A stretch of DNA of 11,755 nt. Origin: Planctomycetota bacterium. GTDB taxonomy: Bacteria; Planctomycetota; Phycisphaerae; FEN-1346. Both the position numbers and the translations under genes were made by a program. The stretch covers positions 1-11,755 of the forward strand of contig JAPLML010000004.1 in assembly GCA_026387055.1 (NCBI GenBank). Reading direction: 5' to 3'. This document shows positions 1 through 7,640 of the stretch, in pieces. Within the stretch, counting starts at the first letter, position 1, and every line of letters starts with the position of its first letter. The notes below the pieces were generated by a model that had not been told where the DNA came from, did not search any database, and worked only from the letters and a program-made list of their open reading frames with translations.

Positions 1-2160
1 GATCCCGAAGAACTTGAGGAAATGGACGATGCCGACCGCCAGCGGTTGGAGGAAATCCTGGAGGCCATCTCCCTGTCTCAGAACGCCGAAGATGTGCGGG
101 CGGAGATCAAGGAGCTGCAACAGCTTGCGTGCCAAGCCCAGGCGGTCCAGGACGCCGGCGTCGAGGCCAAGCTGACGCGCCTCAAGGACCTGATGCACGA
201 GCAGGGTTTCTTCGACCATCCCGACGAGCGGCTGCTGCTGTTCACCGAGTTCAAGGACACGCTGGACTACCTGGTCGAGCGGCTGAAGGCCTGGGGCTTT
301 CGCGTGGGGTTCATTCACGGCGGCATGAAGCCCGGCTCGCGGGATGAGCCAGGCAGTCGGCTGTACGCCGAGCAGCAGTTCCGCGAAGGCGGCATCCAGG
401 TGCTCGTAGCCACGGAGGCGGCCGGCGAGGGCATCAACCTCCAGTGCTGCCACATCCTGTTTAACTACGACATCCCGTGGAACCCCAACCGCCTGGAACA
501 GCGGATGGGGCGAATCCACCGCTACGGCCAGCGGAAGGACTGTCTGATCTTCAACTTCGCGGCCACCAACACCATCGAGGGCCGCATCCTCCAGCGGTTG
601 TTGGAGAAGCTCCAGGAGATACGCAACGCCCTGGACGATGACGCCGTCTTCAACGTTGTCGGCGAAGTCCTCCCGGCCGCCCACATCGAGCGCGTCCTCC
701 GCGACTACTACTCCGGCAAACTCGGCGACGCCGACCTGGAGGACCGGCTCCTGCACAACGTGGACGAGGGCCGGTTCCGGGCGATCTGCCAGAACGCCCT
801 GGAGGGCCTGGCTGCCAAGAAGCTGAATCTGGAAATGCTGATCGAGCGGCGGGCGCGGGCGCAGGAGCATCGCGTGGTGCCTGAGACGATCGCGCGGTTC
901 ATGGCGGAGGCGTCGCCCTACGCGAACCTTGCGCTAAAAGCCGTCGCGTCGCTGCCCCATGTCTATGATCCCGGCCGCACGCCCAGTTCGCTCCGACGCT
1001 ACGAGCGCGAACATGACTGGCGGCTGCCGGCCTTGTCCGCAAAGTACCCGCGGATGTCCACGCATCGGGATGTGGCCGAGGAACATAACCTGGAATGGGT
1101 AACGCCGGGCCACCCGCTCTTTGAGGCGATCCGGCGGCACACCCACGCCTTGGCCCAGGAGGACTTCAAGAAGGGCGCATGTCTGTATTCGCTCTCTCAC
1201 GAGGCGCCGGCCCGAATCGACTTCTACCGCGTCCGCGTGGTGGACGGCCTGGGCCACACGATCCACGAGCGGCTGGTCGCCGTGGAACTCCAGGCCGGCC
1301 AAGAGCCGCAGCTTCGCGAGCCGACGGTGCTGGGCAACTTCATCGCCGCGGAAGCGCCAAGTGCCTTGCCGGAGGCGGCGGGCCTGCCGGAGGCGGTCGG
1401 TTGGCTCCACCAGGCGGCCTTCCAGCCGTTCCTGGACGAGGTTCGCCAGGAGCGCCTGGCCGAGATCGAGCGGATTGCGGAACACGTGGAACTTTCCCTG
1501 ACGGAACTTCTCCAGCGGGCGGACGATGAGATCGGCAAGGCCGCCGCCGAGGTCCAGCGCAGCGCGCAGGGCGCGGAAGGCCGGCTCGCCCAGGCGGAGA
1601 CGCGGCACGCCGAACTTATGGCCCGCCGGGATCGCCGCCGCCAGGAACTCCAGCAGCAGCGATCTTTGACCCTCCAGGCCGTCGAGCGGATAGCCAGCGT
1701 CCTGGTCCTGCCGCACCCTGACCGCGAATCGCCCGAAGTGCGGCGGCTGAAGCCCAACCCGGAGACCGAAGCCGTCGCCATGCGCGTGGTGATGGAACAC
1801 GAGCAGGCCCAGGGCCGGCAGGTCTATGACGTTCACGAGAAGAACCTCGGTTACGACATCACCAGCCTGGACCTGAACTCCGGGGACTTGCGGCTGATCG
1901 AGGTCAAGGGCATCGGCGCGGCGCAGGGCGCTGTCATCCTCACACCCAACGAGCGCCGCGTCGCCCAGGATCGGCCAGACTGCTACTGGCTGTACGTCGT
2001 CACGAACTGCTCGGACGCGCCGACGCTCCAGGAACCGATCCGTGACCCAGCGCGCTTCCAGTGGCATGAGGTCAAGAAGGTGGACCACTATTGGATTGAT
2101 TCGCAATCGCTGACAGGAGCACGTGACAAGGGCTCCGAGGAGAAACGCCATGAAACTTGA
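1..2160 (+). CDS. SNF2-family DEAD/H-type helicase with C-terminal DUF3883 (NOV_C) domain, 5'-partial
   Basis: The frame is open from the first base, so the N-terminal ATPase lobe (Walker A, DExH) is outside the window; 719 residues are visible. Residues are counted from base 1. The C-terminal helicase lobe spans about residues 75 to 215: motif V reads VLVATEAAGEGINL, and motif VI is RLEQRMGRIHRYGQ (about 164 to 177), with the arginines that contact ATP. A long middle region follows, with a charged coiled coil at about 480 to 570. The C-terminus has the DUF3883/NOV_C signature: D619 in a YDI motif, then E634-V-K636. This resembles a PD-(D/E)XK nuclease core, so DNA cleavage is possible but not shown. 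As the first visible gene of the operon, it is likely the motor that translocates on or remodels invading DNA. The ATG at base 22 is internal and not the true start. Confidence 0.9.
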   Translation, partial: DPEELEEMDDADRQRLEEILEAISLSQNAEDVRAEIKELQQLACQAQAVQDAGVEAKLTRLKDLMHEQGFFDHPDERLLLFTEFKDTLDYLVERLKAWGFRVGFIHGGMKPGSRDEPGSRLYAEQQFREGGIQVLVATEAAGEGINLQCCHILFNYDIPWNPNRLEQRMGRIHRYGQRKDCLIFNFAATNTIEGRILQRLLEKLQEIRNALDDDAVFNVVGEVLPAAHIERVLRDYYSGKLGDADLEDRLLHNVDEGRFRAICQNALEGLAAKKLNLEMLIERRARAQEHRVVPETIARFMAEASPYANLALKAVASLPHVYDPGRTPSSLRRYEREHDWRLPALSAKYPRMSTHRDVAEEHNLEWVTPGHPLFEAIRRHTHALAQEDFKKGACLYSLSHEAPARIDFYRVRVVDGLGHTIHERLVAVELQAGQEPQLREPTVLGNFIAAEAPSALPEAAGLPEAVGWLHQAAFQPFLDEVRQERLAEIERIAEHVELSLTELLQRADDEIGKAAAEVQRSAQGAEGRLAQAETRHAELMARRDRRRQELQQQRSLTLQAVERIASVLVLPHPDRESPEVRRLKPNPETEAVAMRVVMEHEQAQGRQVYDVHEKNLGYDITSLDLNSGDLRLIEVKGIGAAQGAVILTPNERRVAQDRPDCYWLYVVTNCSDAPTLQEPIRDPARFQWHEVKKVDHYWIDSQSLTGARDKGSEEKRHET
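2137..2143 (+). promoter_or_regulatory. Ribosome binding site of the OLD gene
   Basis: GAGGAGA ends six bases before the ATG at 2150. It favours that start over the in-frame GTG at 2123, which would add nine residues and has weaker spacing. The site lies inside the end of the helicase gene, so translation of the two is probably coupled. Confidence 0.7.
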
Positions 2161-4198
2161 GAGTTTCCGGGTTACGAACTACCGATGCGTTCAGGATTCA
2201 GGTTGGATCGACATGGACGACATCACCGTCCTTGTCGGCAAGAATGAATCTGGCAAGACCTCCCTGCTCAAGGCGCTTCACAAGTTTAAGCCTTTCAAGC
2301 CCGAACCCTACCTGATGGACAGAGAGTGGCCGCGTGGTCGAAGGACCGACCGTTCTGAGAACGCGGTGGCGGTCGCTGTCCGGTTTACCTTGGAAGAGGC
2401 CGAGAGGCAGCGACTGTCCGAGATAGGTTCAGGGGCCGACAAAGCCACAGGTGTCGAAATCACGAAGACCTATCGGGGGGACTTCGTTTGCAGGTTCCTC
2501 CCAGAGGATCTTTCTGCCGAACATGACAAGGGCGAATTCAAATGGTTACTCTCACAGGAAGTTGTGGTTCCTGTCGGTGTTTCCGAGAAACTCCGGTCGG
2601 CCGTGGCCTCCGTGTTGGGCATGGGCAAGGAGTCTGTCGAGGCCAACGGTGTTGCTACGTTCAACCAGAAGGTTGCTGAGTTCTCACAGGCTATAGACCA
2701 AGGCGTTGATGCAGAGAACAAGGCGGATCAGGAGGCGGCCCAGGCGGTCAAGAGCGTGTTGACCGAACTCGGAAAGAAGGCGACGCTCCCAGGCCCCAAA
2801 ACGCAGGCCGACGCCCTCGCCACGCAATGGATTCCTACCTTCATTTACATGGATGAGCACAGGCCGTTTTCGGGCATTGCCTTCCTCGACCAGATCAAGC
2901 AGCGCAAGGACAAGAATGGAATCACCGACCAAGACAAGACCATCCTGATGATCCTGGGGATGGCAGGGATTGACTTTGAGAAGGAAGTTGGACGCGCGAA
3001 CGCCCAAGACAAAGAGCAACGCATGTTGGACATGAACGACGCTTCCCTGACTCTGACGAACCTGATTGCGGATCACTGGTCGCAGCGAAGATATGAGGTC
3101 CGCTTTGAGGCCGACGGAAATCACCTGATCGCCTTCGTCAAGGACCAGGTTCAGACGGCTCTTGTTCCCCTGGACGAGCGGTCAAAAGGATTCCAGTGGT
3201 TCTTCTCCTTTGACATGACGTTTCTCTGCGAAACGAAGGGCACCTTCAAAGGTGCTGTGGTCTTGCTGGACGAGCCCGGCCTCCATCTTCACGCCGCTGC
3301 GCAGCGAGATCTCCTGAAACGCATGAAGGAATACGCCAAGGGCAATCAGCTCATATACAGCACCCACATGCCGTTTATGATCGACATGGAGCGGCTGGAC
3401 AACATCCGGGTCTGCACTGAGAGCAAGGAGGCGGGCACAAAGGTTACGGCCGACTTCTATGCAGCGGACCAGGACGCCCGATTCCCCCTTCAGGCGGCGC
3501 TTGGGCTATCCATGAGCCAAAGCCTTTTCGTGGGGCAGTACAATCTCGTCGTTGAGGGAATCACCGACTTCTGGATGCTTTCATCGATGGCGAGCATTCT
3601 GCGGGAAGGGAACGAACCCTCCCTTGACGAGCGCATTGTCATCACCCCTTCGGGGGGGGCGACGAAGGCGGCTTACGTGGCGACCATGCTGCAAGGACAG
3701 CAACTCAACGTCGTGGTGCTTCTCGATTCCGACCCTGAAGGAAAGAACGTGGCAGACGGCCTTATCAAGAACTGGATTATGAAAGACCGCCACGTCATGC
3801 TCCTGGGAGACGTGATTGCCCGCAAGGAAGAGACAACCTTGGAGGACCTTTTCCCCCTGGAGTTCTACTTGGGATACGTCAACACCACGTACAAGACGGA
3901 ACTAGGGACCAGCGGACTGAGCCCATCGGAAGTGAACGCGGGTCACCACCCCCAAGTGGTGAGGCAGATTGACGCAACGATGAGGGCCAGAGGCCTACCT
4001 GTAAACAGCAAGGGCATCGCTTTCAACAAGGGCCGCGTGGCCAAGCGGATGATGGAAGACTTTGCCAGGAAAACGACCAAAAACCTGCCCGGGGCGGCTG
4101 TTGAAGTGTTCAGGAACTTGTTCCTGGCAATCAACAAGGCCATGCCAGGTTTGGCGCCGGTGGGCGAGTCTGTCGCAGAAAGCAAGCCCAAGACATGA
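2150..4198 (+). CDS. OLD-family ATP-dependent endonuclease (ABC-type ATPase plus TOPRIM domain)
   Basis: The product is 682 residues and starts MKLESFRVTNYR, typical of the RecF/SMC/OLD ATPase N-terminus. Walker A is GKNESGKT (residues 30 to 37). The ATPase returns after a long insertion: a signature-like stretch at PLDERSKGF, Walker B VVLLDEP (D374, E375) and the switch histidine in STH (404 to 406). A TOPRIM nuclease domain follows, with VVEGITD (E469) and the DSD aspartates (D526, D528) that bind metal. OLD proteins are ATPase nucleases; several act in phage defence, as with the P2 Old protein and the Gabija subunit GajA. No UvrD-like GajB gene lies beside it, so this is not a standard Gabija pair. 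Its 3' end overlaps the methylase start by ATGA. Its base composition looks less GC-rich than its neighbours (one sampled 60-base line about 55% against about 72% in the helicase), which hints at separate acquisition. Confidence 0.88.
   Translation: MKLESFRVTNYRCVQDSGWIDMDDITVLVGKNESGKTSLLKALHKFKPFKPEPYLMDREWPRGRRTDRSENAVAVAVRFTLEEAERQRLSEIGSGADKATGVEITKTYRGDFVCRFLPEDLSAEHDKGEFKWLLSQEVVVPVGVSEKLRSAVASVLGMGKESVEANGVATFNQKVAEFSQAIDQGVDAENKADQEAAQAVKSVLTELGKKATLPGPKTQADALATQWIPTFIYMDEHRPFSGIAFLDQIKQRKDKNGITDQDKTILMILGMAGIDFEKEVGRANAQDKEQRMLDMNDASLTLTNLIADHWSQRRYEVRFEADGNHLIAFVKDQVQTALVPLDERSKGFQWFFSFDMTFLCETKGTFKGAVVLLDEPGLHLHAAAQRDLLKRMKEYAKGNQLIYSTHMPFMIDMERLDNIRVCTESKEAGTKVTADFYAADQDARFPLQAALGLSMSQSLFVGQYNLVVEGITDFWMLSSMASILREGNEPSLDERIVITPSGGATKAAYVATMLQGQQLNVVVLLDSDPEGKNVADGLIKNWIMKDRHVMLLGDVIARKEETTLEDLFPLEFYLGYVNTTYKTELGTSGLSPSEVNAGHHPQVVRQIDATMRARGLPVNSKGIAFNKGRVAKRMMEDFARKTTKNLPGAAVEVFRNLFLAINKAMPGLAPVGESVAESKPKT
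3652..3659 (+). repeat. Run of eight G in the OLD coding sequence
   Basis: Eight consecutive G bases cover codons 501 to 504 (Ser-Gly-Gly-Ala). They fall between the TOPRIM glutamate E469 and the aspartates D526/D528. Loss of one G would shift translation into the +1 frame, which stops at 3782, and would remove the DSD motif. The run could be a slippage or phase-variation site, or plain chance in GC-rich DNA. Confidence 0.6.
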
Positions 4199-7100
4199 TA
4201 CCCAAGGAATGCAAGCGACTGGCTGAGGTGGACTTCCCGATTGCCGTGGTGGGCAAGCATTCTCTTGCCGAGAAGGCCCGACGATTTGGCACGCCGCACC
4301 AACTCCATCTGTGGTGGGCTTGGCGACCCCTGGCAGCGTGCCGAGCGATGCTGCTGGCGCTGTTGCTGCCCGACCCGTGCGACCCACACTGCCCGGCCGA
4401 GTTCAAGAAGAAGGCCCGGACGCTGCTGTCCCGTACCCAGGGCGAGATCGACCCTGACGACATGGGGCTGCGGAAGTCCCTGCTGGGCTTCATCGGCGAC
4501 TTCGCCAACTGGGACAACTCTTCGCACCCGGTGTACATGGAGGTCGGGCGGGGACTCGTTCAGGCCGCCCACAAAGGCCAACCGCCCCTGGTTGTGGATT
4601 CGTTTGCAGGCGGCGGCTCTATTCCCCTTGAGGCCATCCGTCTGGGATGCGACGCCTTTGCGAGCGACCTCAACCCCGTGGCCAGCCTCATCCAGGAGGT
4701 AAAGTTGGACGACCTTCAGCGATATGGCCCGGCGCTTGCCGAGAGACTTCTGCAAGATGCATCTCGTCTTGGGGAAGCGGTCGAGGCGAGGCTGCGCCAC
4801 ATCTACCCTCTTGATCCGGACGGTGCTCGACCCATCGCATACCTTTGGGCGCGAACGGTCCGCTGCGAGGCCCCCAACTGCGGGGCGGAGATCCCGCTGG
4901 TCCGTTCTTTCTGGCTCTCAAAGAAGGCCAGCAGGAAGCGCGCCCTGCGGCACAAGGTCGTGCGGCCCAGGGGCGACGTGCCTCGCGTGGAGTTTGAGAT
5001 ATTCGAGCCGAAAAAGGATGGCGACGTGCCGCCCAGCACCGTTTCCCGCGCCAAGGCCACATGCCCATGTTGCAGTACATCAACGCAGCAAACAGTTCTG
5101 CTAGCGGACCGGGTGCGGGCGCAACTCGCCGCCCAGCACGGCGGGGCGGATGTTGTTTTCGATGCCAAGGGCAACCGCGTCGGCGGCGCTCGCCTCCTTG
5201 CCGTAGTTACTGTGAAGCTGGGCGAAACCGGCCGCAAATACCGGATCGCATCGCCGCGCGACTACGCGGCCATCCATGCTGCCATGAAGGTACTCCAAAA
5301 AGCAGCCGCGAGGAAACTGCCCGGCGGTCTCAGCCCCGTACCGGATGAACCTCTGCCGCCGATTGGCACTCTCGGCTTCCGAGTGCAGCGCTACGGCATG
5401 CTTCAATGGGGCGACCTCTTCACCGCTCGCCAGAAGGTAGCGCTGATTGGCATAATCGAGACCCTTGGGCCAATGGTATCGAGCGAAGCGCGTGAACTCC
5501 TCGCGCTATGTGTGAGCAAGTTGGCGGAGCGAAACAACTCCATCTGCGATTGGATGGTGGGTGTCGAATGCCCAGGCCACCTCTATACTCAGCAGGTCAT
5601 TCCACCTGCCTGGGATTTCGCCGAGAGCGTACCGCTAGGCGACTCAAGTGGTTCACTGAGTCTTGTCCTAGAGAACACGGTGACCAACGCCATTTCGTGC
5701 TTTGCCGGCACAGGCCGCAGCGCAGATGTTCATCTGGCTGATGCAACAGCGCTTGGGCTACCAGACATGGCAGGTGACGTATTCTTCACCGATCCTCCCT
5801 ACTACGATGCTGTGCCATATTCAGACCTTTCGGACTTCTTCTTTGTCTGGCTCAAGCGGATGCTACCTGGTCATCCGCTCCTCAAAGACCCGTTTGACCC
5901 GGCCAACCCGTTGACGCCCAAGACTCGCGAGGCTGTTCAGGACGAGACAAAGCAATTCGATGGGCACCCCAAAGATCGGGCCTTCTTTGAAGAGACGATG
6001 GGGCGTGCCTTTGCTGAAGGCCGCCGCCTTCTCAAAGAAGACGGTATTGGATGCGTTGTTTTTGCCCATAAAACTACTGAAGGATGGGAGGCGCTGCTTA
6101 CGGGCATGATTTCTGGAGGCTGGGTCGTAACTGGATCATGGCCCATTACAACAGAACGGTCTGCTCGCATGCGAGCGCGTGACTCCGCAGCCCTAGCTAC
6201 CAGCGTGCACTTGGTCTGCCGCCCCCGGCCGGAGGATGCGCCGGTAGGCGATTGGAACGATGTCTTTCGTGAATTGCCCAGACGCGTGGGCAACTGGATG
6301 GAGCGGCTTCAAGAGGAAGGCGTTCGCGGCGCGGACTTGGTATTCGCCTGCATTGGCCCGGCGCTTGAAATCTACAGCCGGTACTCCAAGGTCGAGGACC
6401 CACAGGGGAGGGAGATTCCCCTGGGCGCCGACCCGGAGGCGTCTGAGCCGCACAAACGCGGTTTCCTGGCCTATGTGTGGGAGACGGTCGGTCGGGTGGC
6501 GCTCCAGACCATTCTCGGCACGGCAGAAGCCAAGGCCCGGAACGGCGCGGCCGGGGCGCTGGAGGAGGATGCCCGTCTGACGGCTCTGTTCCTCTGGGCG
6601 CTCCAGAGCACCAACGGTCAGAAGCCCATCGCAGACGCGGCGGAAAACTCAGAGTCAGAGAAAGACACGGAAGATGGGGACGAAGAGGACACGGGCGAGG
6701 TCGGCCGTGCCACAAAGAAGGCCAAGGGGTTCACGCTGATCTTCGACGTGGTCCGCCGCTTCGCCCTTCCGCTGGGCATCCATCTGGATGTTTGGGAAGA
6801 CAGGATCATCGAGACGGACAAGGGCATCGTGCGGCTCCTGCCCGTGGCCGAGCGCGCCGAGCAGCTCTTCGGGCAAGCCGGGGCGGGCCTGGCGGGCGAC
6901 CGGATGGAGGAACAGGCCAAGCGCGACCCGCAGGGCAAGTTCGACTTCATGATCCAAGCCGAGGCGGCAGCCGTGCCGGAAGTCCGCGGCCGCGCACGCC
7001 GCGGCCGACCTGCCATGGCCGACCTGCCCGCCGAAGCCTCGGCGAAGGCGGGTGTGCCGGAGGAATCCCTCCGCGCCCGGCGGGAGGCGACCACGCTGGA

Positions 7101-7287
7101 TCGCGTCCACGCGGCCATGCTGCTCCAGGCGGCCGGAAAGTCCAACGCCCTGCGCGCCCTGCTGAAGGCCGAGGTGGACCGCAGCCCTGACTTCCTGCGT
7201 CTGGCGAACGCCTTGTCGGCGCTGTATCCCACCGGCAGCGACGAAAAACGGCTGATCGACGCCATGTTATTGGCAGTGCCAAGATAG
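4195..7287 (+). CDS. DUF1156 domain-containing DNA methyltransferase (N6-adenine/N4-cytosine type)
   Basis: The product is 1030 residues. The DUF1156 head is clear at about residues 5 to 65, including VDFPIAVVGKHSLAEKARRF and LHLWWAWRPLAACRA. S-adenosylmethionine-binding motif I is SFAGGGSIPLEA (F137, G139, G141), followed by DLNPVA (D158). Catalytic motif IV is DPPYY (533 to 537), placing it among amino-methyltransferases of adenine N6 or cytosine N4. Cysteines at 224, 229, 290, 292 and 293 in the insert between the two motifs look like a zinc ribbon. ALATSVHLVCRPR near residue 670 is a conserved late motif of the family. The C-terminal third is GC-rich, with an acidic linker near 820 to 840 and an Arg/Gly/Ala-rich linker near 930 to 965. 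The start is the ATG inside the ATGA overlap with the OLD gene. Its likely job is self-marking of host DNA for the defence operon. Confidence 0.92.
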   Translation: MIPKECKRLAEVDFPIAVVGKHSLAEKARRFGTPHQLHLWWAWRPLAACRAMLLALLLPDPCDPHCPAEFKKKARTLLSRTQGEIDPDDMGLRKSLLGFIGDFANWDNSSHPVYMEVGRGLVQAAHKGQPPLVVDSFAGGGSIPLEAIRLGCDAFASDLNPVASLIQEVKLDDLQRYGPALAERLLQDASRLGEAVEARLRHIYPLDPDGARPIAYLWARTVRCEAPNCGAEIPLVRSFWLSKKASRKRALRHKVVRPRGDVPRVEFEIFEPKKDGDVPPSTVSRAKATCPCCSTSTQQTVLLADRVRAQLAAQHGGADVVFDAKGNRVGGARLLAVVTVKLGETGRKYRIASPRDYAAIHAAMKVLQKAAARKLPGGLSPVPDEPLPPIGTLGFRVQRYGMLQWGDLFTARQKVALIGIIETLGPMVSSEARELLALCVSKLAERNNSICDWMVGVECPGHLYTQQVIPPAWDFAESVPLGDSSGSLSLVLENTVTNAISCFAGTGRSADVHLADATALGLPDMAGDVFFTDPPYYDAVPYSDLSDFFFVWLKRMLPGHPLLKDPFDPANPLTPKTREAVQDETKQFDGHPKDRAFFEETMGRAFAEGRRLLKEDGIGCVVFAHKTTEGWEALLTGMISGGWVVTGSWPITTERSARMRARDSAALATSVHLVCRPRPEDAPVGDWNDVFRELPRRVGNWMERLQEEGVRGADLVFACIGPALEIYSRYSKVEDPQGREIPLGADPEASEPHKRGFLAYVWETVGRVALQTILGTAEAKARNGAAGALEEDARLTALFLWALQSTNGQKPIADAAENSESEKDTEDGDEEDTGEVGRATKKAKGFTLIFDVVRRFALPLGIHLDVWEDRIIETDKGIVRLLPVAERAEQLFGQAGAGLAGDRMEEQAKRDPQGKFDFMIQAEAAAVPEVRGRARRGRPAMADLPAEASAKAGVPEESLRARREATTLDRVHAAMLLQAAGKSNALRALLKAEVDRSPDFLRLANALSALYPTGSDEKRLIDAMLLAVPR
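6987..7007. repeat. Perfect inverted repeat, 8-bp arms, 5-base loop
   Basis: Arms 6987 to 6994 (CGGCCGCG) and 7000 to 7007 (CGCGGCCG) are exact reverse complements around CACGC. The repeat lies in-frame in the methylase gene and encodes an Arg/Gly-rich linker (VRGRARRGRP). It is the first of three neighbouring palindromes. Confidence 0.6.
7027..7052. repeat. REP-like palindromic repeat inserted in-frame in the methylase gene
   Basis: The 26-base unit has outer arms CCCGCC (7027 to 7032) and GGCGGG (7047 to 7052). An alternative inner hairpin has arms CGCCGA (7029 to 7034) and TCGGCG (7039 to 7044) around AGCC. It encodes PAEASAKAG. From memory, this peptide and its other-frame versions (RSLGEGG, RRGFGGQ) recur in unrelated proteins from some uncultured bacterial groups, as expected of a dispersed repeat that tolerates insertion into genes. 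Only one copy is present here, so the repeat family cannot be proven from this window. Confidence 0.5.
7058..7073. repeat. Perfect inverted repeat, 6-bp arms, 4-base loop
   Basis: CGGAGG (7058 to 7063) and CCTCCG (7068 to 7073) pair around AATC. It is the third palindrome in the linker-coding part of the methylase gene, five bases after the preceding repeat. Confidence 0.5.
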
Positions 7288-7298
7288 GAGAACTGAAC

Positions 7299-7640
7299 AT
7301 GCGGACAGCAAGACGGAAACAGGACGTTCGGACACAGATCGACAGGATGGTCCGTCGAATCGTCCGCCGTTTTGACCCGGAGCGGATCATCCTGTTCGGC
7401 TCGCACGCGAGAGGACAGGCCGGGCCGGACAGCGACGTGGACCTCCTGGTGGTGATGCGCGTGGAGGGGTCCAAGCGGGAAAAGCAGTTGGAGGTTCGGA
7501 TGGCGCTGCCGAACGTGGCGGTGCCCGTGGATGTGATTGTGACGCGACCCGATGACTTCGAGTGGCGGAAGAACTATCCGGGGACGATTGAACGCCCCGC
7601 TCATCTGGAAGGGAAGGTGCTCTATGCGCGAGGAGGATGA
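7299..7640 (+). CDS. MNT-type minimal nucleotidyltransferase (putative antitoxin)
   Basis: This 113-residue protein has the nucleotidyltransferase core LFGSHARGQAGPDSDVDLLVV: G34-S35, then metal-binding D46 and D48, and a third acidic residue D78 in VPVDVIV. All three carboxylates are present, so it is probably catalytic. Length and motifs fit the MNT antitoxins paired with HEPN proteins. In the studied MntA/HepT pair of Shewanella the MNT enzyme AMPylates the HEPN toxin and neutralises it; the same role here is inferred. The start is the ATG at 7299, preceded by TAGGAG (7285 to 7290) overlapping the methylase stop. The gene overlaps the HEPN gene by 17 bases, the tight coupling expected of a two-part module. 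Confidence 0.9.
   Translation: MRTARRKQDVRTQIDRMVRRIVRRFDPERIILFGSHARGQAGPDSDVDLLVVMRVEGSKREKQLEVRMALPNVAVPVDVIVTRPDDFEWRKNYPGTIERPAHLEGKVLYARGG

Noticed and set aside
934..2151. 405-residue open frame on the minus strand across the helicase gene
   Set aside because: It is antisense to a well-supported helicase with clear motifs. Long antisense frames are common in GC-rich genes, and the translation shows no recognisable domain.
2150..4198. Gabija GajA assignment for the OLD protein
   Set aside because: Domain layout is compatible, but no UvrD-like helicase gene is adjacent; the neighbours are a SNF2 helicase and a DUF1156 methylase.
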